Origin: Gammaproteobacteria bacterium
Lineage (GTDB): Bacteria > Pseudomonadota > Gammaproteobacteria > Competibacterales > Competibacteraceae
NCBI GenBank assembly: GCA_020047885.1
Contig: JAIFNF010000249.1
Coordinates: 1-6,595 of the forward strand
DNA length: 6,595 nt
Reading direction: 5' to 3'
This document shows, one piece after another, positions 1 to 5,853 of the stretch (position 1 is the first letter of the stretch; every line of letters begins with the position of its first letter). The notes beneath the pieces were generated by a model. That model worked only from the letters and a program-made list of their open reading frames with translations, was not told where the DNA came from and did no database searches. Made by a program: the position numbers and the translations under genes.

Positions 1-97
1 TTCATCAGATGTTGCGCGAGAGACCCCGTCCTTGCTTCGGCTGCGCTCAGCACGAGTCAGGGCGGGGAGGGATAGCGCGGAACGCGAAGCGTTCCCC
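1..97. repeat. Gene-free flank with inverted repeats beside the omega RNA
   Basis: No convincing coding sequence is visible here on either strand. Positions 79-85 (GGAACGC) and 89-95 (GCGTTCC) form a perfect 7-bp stem with a GAA loop. Further left, CCCCGTC at 24-30 can pair imperfectly with GGCGGGG at 61-67, enclosing the segment 31-60, which resembles the GC-rich dispersed intergenic repeats common in proteobacteria. On the minus strand this stretch lies exactly where an iscB reading frame would begin after the omega RNA, but it shows no start codon followed by an IscB-like N-terminus. It could be the right end of a mobile element that has lost its ORF, or unrelated host sequence. The stem is directly visible; its role is unknown. 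Confidence 0.4.
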
Positions 98-99
98 TG

Positions 100-433
100 T
101 TCTCGCTCTCCTGGTAGGTCAGCTATCAGAGTTGAATAGGTGCAGGCTTTCCACCTGCCGGGTCGCGAGACTCTGCCCGTAAGGGCCTGGTCACGGATCA
201 CATCTCTCGACGTGATCGCTCCCCTCGACCATGTTGTGTACCGGCATCACGTCCCGATCCGTTTCGTGCTTACCCTGTTGCTGGTCTGCAACCGGGACTT
301 TCAGAGCCTGGAACTGAGGAAGCATTCCAGGGTGAGTCTTAAACCTGTACGCAACGTAGCCCGATGTTCTGGGCTGAGTCTGGTCAACCCGAGCTTGTCT
401 CCAAGCTCCCGCCTTCAGGCGGGGGTAGTTGAC
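100..433 (-). ncRNA. IscB-associated omega RNA (HEARO-like RNA), no iscB in the window
   Basis: Omega RNAs guide the HNH/RuvC nuclease IscB, the ancestor of Cas9, and are encoded just upstream of iscB with the guide at their 5' end. Read on the minus strand, the segment opens with GTCAAC (433-428), which closes with GTTGAC (388-383). The enclosed three-way junction holds two hairpins: CCCGCC/GGCGGG (423-418 with 413-408) and AGCTTG/CAAGCT (407-402 with 397-392). Next comes CACCCTGGAA and a CCTGGAA/TTCCAGG hairpin (331-325 with 314-308). Then comes a GATGCC block and CGAGGGGAGCGATCAC, with the hairpin GATCAC/GTGATC (217-212 with 201-196). The same order of blocks occurs in the OgeuIscB omega RNA as I remember it: a 5' stem, CACCCTGG, GATGCC, then a GGGGGAACAATCAC-like block. 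Further small stems follow at 186-175 and 158-142. AGGAG at 112-108 resembles the ribosome-binding site that normally precedes iscB. The 3' end is approximate. An IS605/TnpB-type element end was considered because GGCGGG hairpins also occur there, but the rest fits IscB better. Confidence 0.7.
108..112 (-). promoter_or_regulatory. Orphan ribosome-binding-like site at the omega RNA 3' end
   Basis: The minus strand reads AGGAG followed by AGCGAGAACA. This is a good Shine-Dalgarno core placed where the omega RNA normally runs into the iscB start. No ATG, GTG or TTG with an IscB-like continuation follows at a usable distance. Instead the perfect hairpin at 79-95 follows. This suggests that the iscB ORF has been lost. 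Confidence 0.35.
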
Positions 434-449
434 AGCAATTTTCCTTACT
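434..449 (-). other. Predicted omega RNA guide segment
   Basis: In IscB systems the guide is about 16 nt, lies directly 5' of the conserved omega RNA scaffold, and derives from the DNA flanking the element. The scaffold's outer stem starts at 433 on the minus strand, so the guide would be AGTAAGGAAAATTGCT. It is AT-rich and differs in composition from the scaffold, as expected for flanking sequence. The length and exact boundary are inferred by analogy with OgeuIscB, not seen directly. Confidence 0.4.
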
Positions 450-499
450 TTCAAGTCCGGGAGCTCAATATCCGGCGTCTGTTGTATTTATCGGTCGGC

Positions 500-516
500 A
501 TGTTGCACCGCAACAT
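500..516. repeat. Perfect 7-bp inverted repeat between the ligase gene and the omega RNA
   Basis: ATGTTGC (500-506) and GCAACAT (510-516) are perfect inverted repeats around the loop ACC. A second, AT-rich palindrome, TGCTTTTAAAAAGCA, lies at 532-546. Both are just downstream of the minus-strand ligase stop codon at 560, so together they could help end that transcript. Neither is followed by a clear T-tract on the minus strand, so I do not call a factor-independent terminator. A regulatory or purely structural role is possible. Nothing else was found between 450 and 559. Confidence 0.35.
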
Positions 517-559
517 CAAGTTAAGCATTCCTGCTTTTAAAAAGCAAGCAATCGTTTCT

Positions 560-2353
560 TCAGGACTCGCCTTCCAGCGTCGATAGATCACCGAGCGGCA
601 GGCCCAGTTCACGGGCGCGCAAGAGTCGGCGCATGATTTTGCCACTGCGGGTTTTCGGCAAATCGCGTATAAATTCCAGTTCCCGCGGCGCTACTGCCGG
701 TCCCAGTCGGGTGCGGGCGAAGCCGATTAACTCCTTGCGCAGAGCGTCGCTCGGCGCATAGCCGGGTTTCAGGGCGACAAAGGCTTTGACGATCTGGCCG
801 GCGAATTCATCCGGCTTGCCGATCATGCCGACCTCGGCCACCGCCGGATGCTCCAGCAACACGCTCTCCACTTCAAACGGGCCGATCAGGTGCCCCGCCG
901 TCTTGATTACGTCATCATTGCGGCCCACAAACCAGAAATAACCGTCCGCATCACAAGTCGCCAGATCGCCAGTCAGATACCAGTCCCCGGCGAAACATTG
1001 CCGGTAGCGCGGTTCATCATCCAGATAGGCCCGGAACATCGATGGCCAACCCACCCGCAACGCCAATTCGCCTTCTTCGCCAGGCGCCAGAAAATCGACG
1101 CCGCTGTCCGGTCGGCGTTGAACAATGGCGGCGTCGATGCCGGGCAGTGGCCGCCCCATCGAGCCGGGCCGAATGTCCTGGCTACGATAGTTAGCGATCA
1201 TGATGGCCCCGGTTTCGGTTTGCCACCAGGTGTCGTGGAAGGGCTGGCCCAGCGTTTCCAGCGCCCACACCACGCCTTCGGGATTCAACGGTTCACCCAC
1301 ACTGGCCATAAAGCGCAGCGCACGGAGATCGAATCCCCGCGCCAGTTCCGCACCGGAGCGCATTAACATGCGAATGGCAGTCGGCGCGGTGTACCAGACG
1401 TTCACCCGTTCCTGCTCCAGAATCGCGTACCAGCGCCGCACGTCAAATTCAGCTTCGTCCACCACCAGCGTAGCGCCATGGGTCAGCGGCGCGATAATGC
1501 CGTAGGAGACGCCGGTGACCCACCCGGGATCCGCGGTACACCAATAAATATCGCCAGGCCGCAAGTCCAGCGCCATCCGCCCCGTCCAGCGGTGAGCCAC
1601 CACTGCTTCGTGAACATGAATCGCCCCCTTGGGCGCACCCGTCGTGCCACTGGTGAAGTGCAGCAATGCCCAGTCTTCAGGCTGAGTGCGGGGGGGCGGG
1701 CGGTGGTCGGACTCCGCGTTGAGCAGGGCATGAAAAGCGTGGAGGCCCGGTTCGTCGCTATCGCCATCAGTCAGCAAAACCGATGCCAAATCCGGCAATA
1801 CCGGGCGCAGCGCCTGCACTTTGCGCTGATACAGCAACGCGGTCGTCACCAGCACCCGCGCCCGGCTGTTGGCCAGTCGCACCCGCACCGGCTCCGGGCC
1901 GAAGGCCGAGAACAGCGGACAGAACACCGCGCCGGCTTTCAACGTACCGAGGGCGGTGATGTACAACTCGGGAATGCGTCCGGCCAGTATGCACACCCGG
2001 TCGCCGGGTCGGATGCCCAGTCGTTCCAGACTGTTAGCGAACTGGTTGCTCAACCGGGCCAGTTCGGTATAGCTAAACTCCCGCCGCTCGCCATTTTTAC
2101 CGAGCCAGCGCAGCGCCACGACGTCACCCTGACCGGCGGCAACCCAGCGATCCACCGCTTCAAACGCGATATTCAGACCGCCATCCGGTAAACCTGCAAG
2201 TTCAGCGCGGGCGTCCGCCCAGGAGAACGTTACCCGGGCGGCAGCGTAATCAGCCAGATTCGGCGCAGGTTGATCGGCCTTCAGGGTCTTGGGAATCAGG
2301 TTCCAGGGCATGGGCGCCTCCCAGGGCATGGCTATGTCGATGGAGGCGCTCAT
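560..2353 (-). CDS. acsA: Acetate-CoA ligase, AMP-forming, AcsA type
   Basis: This enzyme activates acetate (possibly propionate) with ATP to acetyl-AMP and then to acetyl-CoA in the cytoplasm. The 597-residue protein has the ordered motifs of the ANL adenylating superfamily. [10 protein letters not shown] at 234-243 is the phosphate-binding loop. WWQTETG follows at 376-382, where the second Trp restricts the pocket to short acyl groups. YLTGD is at 459-463, and GPFEVES at 491-497 lies after the hinge. [11 protein letters not shown] near the C-terminus carries catalytic Lys572. The tail, ending [13 protein letters not shown], closely resembles Bacillus AcsA (about 572 aa) as I recall it, so this is the shorter AcsA class rather than the roughly 650-aa Acs. 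At 488-489 it reads HL where canonical Acs has an Arg (SGHR), a variant I associate with AcsA-like proteins. The start at 2353 has a weak ribosome-binding site; Met15 at 2311 is a credible alternative with a better one. The gene is divergent from the Pat-type acetyltransferase, whose family silences such enzymes by acetylating this lysine. Confidence 0.92.
   Translation of the reverse strand: MSASIDIAMPWEAPMPWNLIPKTLKADQPAPNLADYAAARVTFSWADARAELAGLPDGGLNIAFEAVDRWVAAGQGDVVALRWLGKNGERREFSYTELARLSNQFANSLERLGIRPGDRVCILAGRIPELYITALGTLKAGAVFCPLFSAFGPEPVRVRLANSRARVLVTTALLYQRKVQALRPVLPDLASVLLTDGDSDEPGLHAFHALLNAESDHRPPPRTQPEDWALLHFTSGTTGAPKGAIHVHEAVVAHRWTGRMALDLRPGDIYWCTADPGWVTGVSYGIIAPLTHGATLVVDEAEFDVRRWYAILEQERVNVWYTAPTAIRMLMRSGAELARGFDLRALRFMASVGEPLNPEGVVWALETLGQPFHDTWWQTETGAIMIANYRSQDIRPGSMGRPLPGIDAAIVQRRPDSGVDFLAPGEEGELALRVGWPSMFRAYLDDEPRYRQCFAGDWYLTGDLATCDADGYFWFVGRNDDVIKTAGHLIGPFEVESVLLEHPAVAEVGMIGKPDEFAGQIVKAFVALKPGYAPSDALRKELIGFARTRLGPAVAPRELEFIRDLPKTRSGKIMRRLLRARELGLPLGDLSTLEGES
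2317..2322 (-). promoter_or_regulatory. Shine-Dalgarno-like site favouring an internal start of the ligase gene
   Basis: The minus strand reads GGGAGG here, 5 nt before the ATG at 2311 (Met15; the protein would begin [10 protein letters not shown] and be 583 residues long). The upstream ATG at 2353 has only a poor match, in GGCTACCTCGCTACA. Either start is possible. The internal one has the better site, while the longer frame remains open to 2353. Confidence 0.35.
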
Positions 2354-2429
2354 TGTAGCGAGGTAGCCAGGTCGTCAGGTAGCGATTAACATAACCGCAC
2401 TGGCCACGATCCCTGACCGAGACCCCCCT
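2354..2429. promoter_or_regulatory. Divergent intergenic control region between acsA and the Pat-type gene
   Basis: This 76-bp gap must hold the promoters of both divergent genes. An AT-rich island, TTAACATAA, at 2386-2394 is the only plausible -10-like segment, readable as TATGTT on the minus strand or TAACAT on the plus strand. No good -35 box was found for either. AGGTAGC is repeated directly at 2361-2367 and 2377-2383, 16 bp apart, and the core GTAGC occurs a third time at 2355-2359. These repeats could be binding sites for a shared regulator. Promoter positions are unproven. Confidence 0.4.
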
Positions 2430-5096
2430 ATGACCATTCGCAATCTCCAATACCTGTTCAAACCGCCCGGCGGTCCTGATGCGACGGTAGAGTTCAACGT
2501 GATCGAGGGGGGCTTCAAGGGACCCGTCATGCCGGTGAATCCCGATCAGCGCTCGATTGCCGGGGTGCTGGCCTACCCCGATGTCGCCAGTCTGCCCGTG
2601 GTGCCGGAACTGGCGATTCTGACGACGCCACTGGAGCAGGCGCCGGACCTGATCAGTCAACTGGGTGAACGCGGAACCCGCGCCGCCTTGTTGCTGAGTC
2701 GCGAAATCCTGCAAGACCATCGCGGCGATCATGAGGCGCTGGTGAGTCAGGAGCTGTTGCAAAAGTATCCGGACCACGGGGAAGCGTTGAAGCAGCGGAT
2801 TCTGGACGCAGCCAAGCCCCATGTGCTGCGGATTATGGGGCCGGATCACCTGGGTTATGCCGTGCCAGCGGCGAATCTCAACGCTAGTCTGAGCAGTCAG
2901 CGGCCGCTGGCCGGACAAATCGCCCTGATCTGCCAGTCAGCCGCCGTGATGCGCAGCATGATTGACTGGGCCAACAGTCGCAATATCGGCTTTTCCCATG
3001 TCATCTCGGTCGGCGTTCGCTGGGATATTGATTTGGGCGATCTGATGGATTACCTGCTACGCGATCATGGAACCCGGGCGATCCTGATGTATATGGAACA
3101 CACCCGCCGGCGGCGCAAGTTCGTCTCCGCTGCCCGCGCCGCCGCTCGCGTCAAGCCGGTGATTGTGTTGAAACCGCACGATTTTCGCGCTGGAGCGGTC
3201 GAGGATGCGGTCTACGATGCGGTGTTCCAGCGGGCGGGTATTCTGCGGGTGAATAACATTGAGCAGTTGTTTGGTGCTGCCGAAACGCTGGCAACCGCCA
3301 AGCCGGTCTACAGCGACCGTTTGACTATCATCAGCAACAGCTACAGCCTGGCGCTGATGACCAGCGATAAGCTATTGCGGCGCGACGATCGCTTGGCCGA
3401 GATCAGCGCTGCCACCCGTGAACAGGTCACGCAAGCCTGTCGGCCCGGTTATCCCATCGATAATCCGGTCGATTTGGGCGATACCGCTGGCCCCGAAGAG
3501 TACCGCAAGGCGCTTGAACTGTTGCTACAGGAACCGGGGACCGACGGCATACTGGTGCTGCACGCGCCGACATCGATGGGTCGTTCGCTGGACTGTGCGC
3601 AAGCCGTGGTCGCGTGCGCCGCCAAGAGTCGGCGATTGGTCATGACCTGCTGGTTGGGTGAAGTGTCGGTGGACTCTGCCCGCGACTGTTTCAAAAACGC
3701 ACAGCTACCCACCTACGAGACCCCCGGCGATGCCGTTGATGCCTTCAGCCGACTGGCGCAGTACCGGCGCAATCAGGCGCTGCTGATGGAGACGCCGCCC
3801 TCAATTCCCGAAGGCTTTACCCCGGATGTAGAAACCGCGCGCCGCATCATTCACATTGCCTTGACGGCGGGTCGCCGCCGGTTGAACGCCTACGAGACCA
3901 GTCAGGTATTGGCGGCTTACGAAATTTCCACCGTGCCTCTGCAGTTTGCCTCGACCCCGGAAGCGGCCTCCGAACAGGCGCTGAGCATGAAGGGGCCGGT
4001 GGCACTGAAGATTCTCTCGCCGGATATTGTCAACAAGTCCGATGTTGGCGGCGTGGCCTTTGGGTTGAAAAACCCGCTGGAAGTGCTGGTGGCCGCCACA
4101 GAAATGCTCAAGCGTGTGCGTGAGTTGGCTCCAGATGCCGTCATTGACGGCTTCGCGGTGCAGCCCATGCAATATCGAAACAGCGCCTACGAACTGATGA
4201 TGGGGGTGCGCACCGGCAAGCGGTTCGGCCCGGTGATCTTCTTCGGGCAGGGCGGCACCGAAGCCGAAGCGATTGACGATATTGCCTATGCCCTGCCGCC
4301 GCTGAACATGCAACTGGCACGCGATTTGATGTGGCGGACCCGGCTGTATCGGCGGCTCAGCACCAGTCGGGGCCGTCCGGTGGATCTGGACGCCATGGCG
4401 CTGACCCTGATCAAAATTTCACAGATGGTGGTGGATCTCGGCGAGGTTGTTGAACTGGACATCAATCCGGTCTGGGTCAGCGCCGACGGACTGTTAGCGC
4501 TGGACGCGAATCTGTTGATTGAAGCCAATCCCGAACCGGCGACCAAGCGGTTGGCCATTTCCCCGTATCCCAAGGAACTGGAACGGCGTTTCAGCTTGCC
4601 GGATGGCCGAGCCTTCCTGATTCGGCCGATCCTGCCCGAGGACGAACCGCAATTGCAGGAACTCGTCAAACGGTTACCGGCGGAAGATGTACGGATGCGG
4701 TTTTTCCAGCCGATTCGCGAACTGTCGCATGAAATGGCGGCGCGGTTGACCCAACTCGATTACGAGCGGGAAATGGCATTCGTGGTGACGGACCCGGATA
4801 ACCTGCCCGGCAAGGCGAAGATTTCCGGGGTGGTGCGTTGCAACGCGGATCCGGATATGGAAAAGGCTGAGTATGCGGTGCTGGTCGAGCGGGCCATGAC
4901 CGGGATCGGGCTGGGGCCGATGTTGATGCGCTATATTATTCAATACGCCAAACAGCGCGGTTTCAAGCAACTCTACGGCGAGGTCTTGCGGGAGAATGAA
5001 GCGATGCTGCGGCTGAACCGGGCGCTCAATTTCAAAGTCCAGTCAACGCCCGATGACCCTGGCGTTCTGCATGTGAACCTGTCGTTAACCGGGTAG
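2430..5096 (+). CDS. Pat/PatZ-type protein lysine acetyltransferase: NDP-forming acyl-CoA synthetase-like region fused to GNAT
   Basis: This is the likely cytoplasmic lysine acetyltransferase of the Pat/YfiQ (PatZ) family. That family uses acetyl-CoA to acetylate the catalytic lysine of acetyl-CoA synthetases. The 888 residues match the family length (E. coli PatZ is about 886) and its domain order: CoA-binding domain (1-130), succinyl-CoA-ligase-like region (about 155-445), ATP-grasp region (about 465-700) and GNAT domain (about 715-888). GNAT motif A reads TGIGLGPMLM at 824-833, with Thr where Gln, Arg or Lys is usual. KAEYAVLV places Glu814 at the position of PatZ Glu809, the proposed catalytic base. 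Two departures stand out. The N-terminus runs LFKP directly into PGGPDATVEFN, so about 11 residues with the usual SIAVIGAS CoA signature are missing. The phosphohistidine loop (about 249-259) is some 7 residues shorter than in PatZ and has no SHTG motif. Ligase activity is therefore unlikely, as in other Pat proteins. The start aligns with PatZ but has a weak ribosome-binding site. The DUF721 gene follows after 10 bp. Confidence 0.88.
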   Translation: MTIRNLQYLFKPPGGPDATVEFNVIEGGFKGPVMPVNPDQRSIAGVLAYPDVASLPVVPELAILTTPLEQAPDLISQLGERGTRAALLLSREILQDHRGDHEALVSQELLQKYPDHGEALKQRILDAAKPHVLRIMGPDHLGYAVPAANLNASLSSQRPLAGQIALICQSAAVMRSMIDWANSRNIGFSHVISVGVRWDIDLGDLMDYLLRDHGTRAILMYMEHTRRRRKFVSAARAAARVKPVIVLKPHDFRAGAVEDAVYDAVFQRAGILRVNNIEQLFGAAETLATAKPVYSDRLTIISNSYSLALMTSDKLLRRDDRLAEISAATREQVTQACRPGYPIDNPVDLGDTAGPEEYRKALELLLQEPGTDGILVLHAPTSMGRSLDCAQAVVACAAKSRRLVMTCWLGEVSVDSARDCFKNAQLPTYETPGDAVDAFSRLAQYRRNQALLMETPPSIPEGFTPDVETARRIIHIALTAGRRRLNAYETSQVLAAYEISTVPLQFASTPEAASEQALSMKGPVALKILSPDIVNKSDVGGVAFGLKNPLEVLVAATEMLKRVRELAPDAVIDGFAVQPMQYRNSAYELMMGVRTGKRFGPVIFFGQGGTEAEAIDDIAYALPPLNMQLARDLMWRTRLYRRLSTSRGRPVDLDAMALTLIKISQMVVDLGEVVELDINPVWVSADGLLALDANLLIEANPEPATKRLAISPYPKELERRFSLPDGRAFLIRPILPEDEPQLQELVKRLPAEDVRMRFFQPIRELSHEMAARLTQLDYEREMAFVVTDPDNLPGKAKISGVVRCNADPDMEKAEYAVLVERAMTGIGLGPMLMRYIIQYAKQRGFKQLYGEVLRENEAMLRLNRALNFKVQSTPDDPGVLHVNLSLTG

Positions 5097-5106
5097 CAAG
5101 TAGCCA

Positions 5107-5853
5107 ATGAATGGCGACGAACCTAAAACCACCTTTGAACTGGATGCCGAGCGCCGGGCGATTGGCCGAAAAAACACCGCTTATTTGCTGAAAATGCTGC
5201 GCGGCGGCTATGGCACGGAACCGGAATCGGAATCTGTGGCTGAAGTACGCCCCGTGGCCGAATTGAGAGCGGCGCGGGTGGCCGAGGCTGCGCCTGCTTA
5301 TGTCCGGTTGGTGGAAACCCGTCCAGATCAACCGTTGACCCGCCCGGCTTCGTCGGCATTCGCTATTCCCTCCGTGGGCGAGGGTTTGCGCCAGTCCTCT
5401 GGAAATTTGGGGGCGCTGGTGGCGCGGGCGGATCAGTGGTCGAAATTGGACCGGCTGTTCCAGGCGTATCTGCGTCCTGACTTGCGCGGCCATACGGTGC
5501 TCATTCGCCTCGATCAGGACGCCTGGACGGTGCAGACGGAGTCGAGTGTCTGGGCGGTCCGCCTGCGTTATGAACTCTACGCCATCCGCGAGGCGCTGGG
5601 CCTGGAACTGGGCATCAAACTGCCCAAGCCGCAGGTGCACATTTCACCGCTCGCGGCGCCTCCTCCTGCCCCGACGTCGCGACGCCGGATCTTGCCCCAG
5701 GAAGCTGCGCGTGGTCTGGAAGAAATCGCCCGTCATGAAACCAACCCACGGTTAAGCGCGGCGCTGCGGCGGCTGGCCCGCTGGGCGGAACCCGTATCAA
5801 CGATCGATCCCTTATGTTCCATACCCACCAAAGTAACCATCTTGAAGCCCTGA
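5107..5853 (+). CDS. DUF721/DciA-like protein
   Basis: This 248-residue protein most resembles the DUF721 (DciA) family. DciA proteins are bacterial loaders or partners of the replicative helicase DnaB. The central part (about 98-181) has the DUF721 pattern: LDRLFQAYLRPDLRGHT, a strand with LDQDAWTVQTE, the hallmark SSVWAVRLRY at 146-155, then a helix and a final strand with PQVHISP. The C-terminal part (about 194-226), LPQEAARGLEEIA and RLSAALRRLARW, matches the short helical tail common in gammaproteobacterial members. The N-terminus (1-95) is not recognised. It is charged and low in complexity after residue 35 and may be a flexible linker. No signal peptide or membrane segment is seen. The gene starts 10 bp after the Pat-type gene and its last 40 bp overlap the recC start, so it is probably in one transcript with both. 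Whether it acts as a true DciA or as a paralogue cannot be told from sequence alone. Confidence 0.65.
   Translation: MNGDEPKTTFELDAERRAIGRKNTAYLLKMLRGGYGTEPESESVAEVRPVAELRAARVAEAAPAYVRLVETRPDQPLTRPASSAFAIPSVGEGLRQSSGNLGALVARADQWSKLDRLFQAYLRPDLRGHTVLIRLDQDAWTVQTESSVWAVRLRYELYAIREALGLELGIKLPKPQVHISPLAAPPPAPTSRRRILPQEAARGLEEIARHETNPRLSAALRRLARWAEPVSTIDPLCSIPTKVTILKP

Noticed and set aside
408..423. The CCCGCC-TTCA-GGCGGG hairpin as a factor-independent terminator
   Set aside because: No T-tract follows on either strand, and the hairpin sits inside the omega RNA three-way junction closed by GTCAAC/GTTGAC.
100..433. Right end of an IS605/TnpB element instead of an IscB RNA
   Set aside because: No TnpB C-terminus is encoded next to it. 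The order of blocks and the guide at the 5' end fit IscB omega RNA. A TnpB omega RNA would have its guide at the 3' end.
191..454. Minus-strand 87-codon frame starting in the guide region
   Set aside because: It lies inside the omega RNA and its translation simply reads through the stems (for example NYPRLKAGAW from the GC hairpin). There is no IscB or TnpB motif.
140..586. Plus-strand 148-codon open frame across the omega RNA and the end of acsA
   Set aside because: It runs antisense to the structured RNA and into the ligase gene, resembles no family I know, and its residue pattern is that of translated non-coding sequence.
1478..2191. Plus-strand 237-codon frame antisense to acsA
   Set aside because: Long antisense frames are expected in GC-rich genes. 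The ligase on the other strand has intact family motifs throughout.
2250..2918. Minus-strand 222-codon frame over the intergenic region and the start of the Pat-type gene
   Set aside because: It overlaps the real N-termini of both neighbours, is rich in Gln, His and Arg as shadows of GC-rich genes are, and has no recognisable domain.
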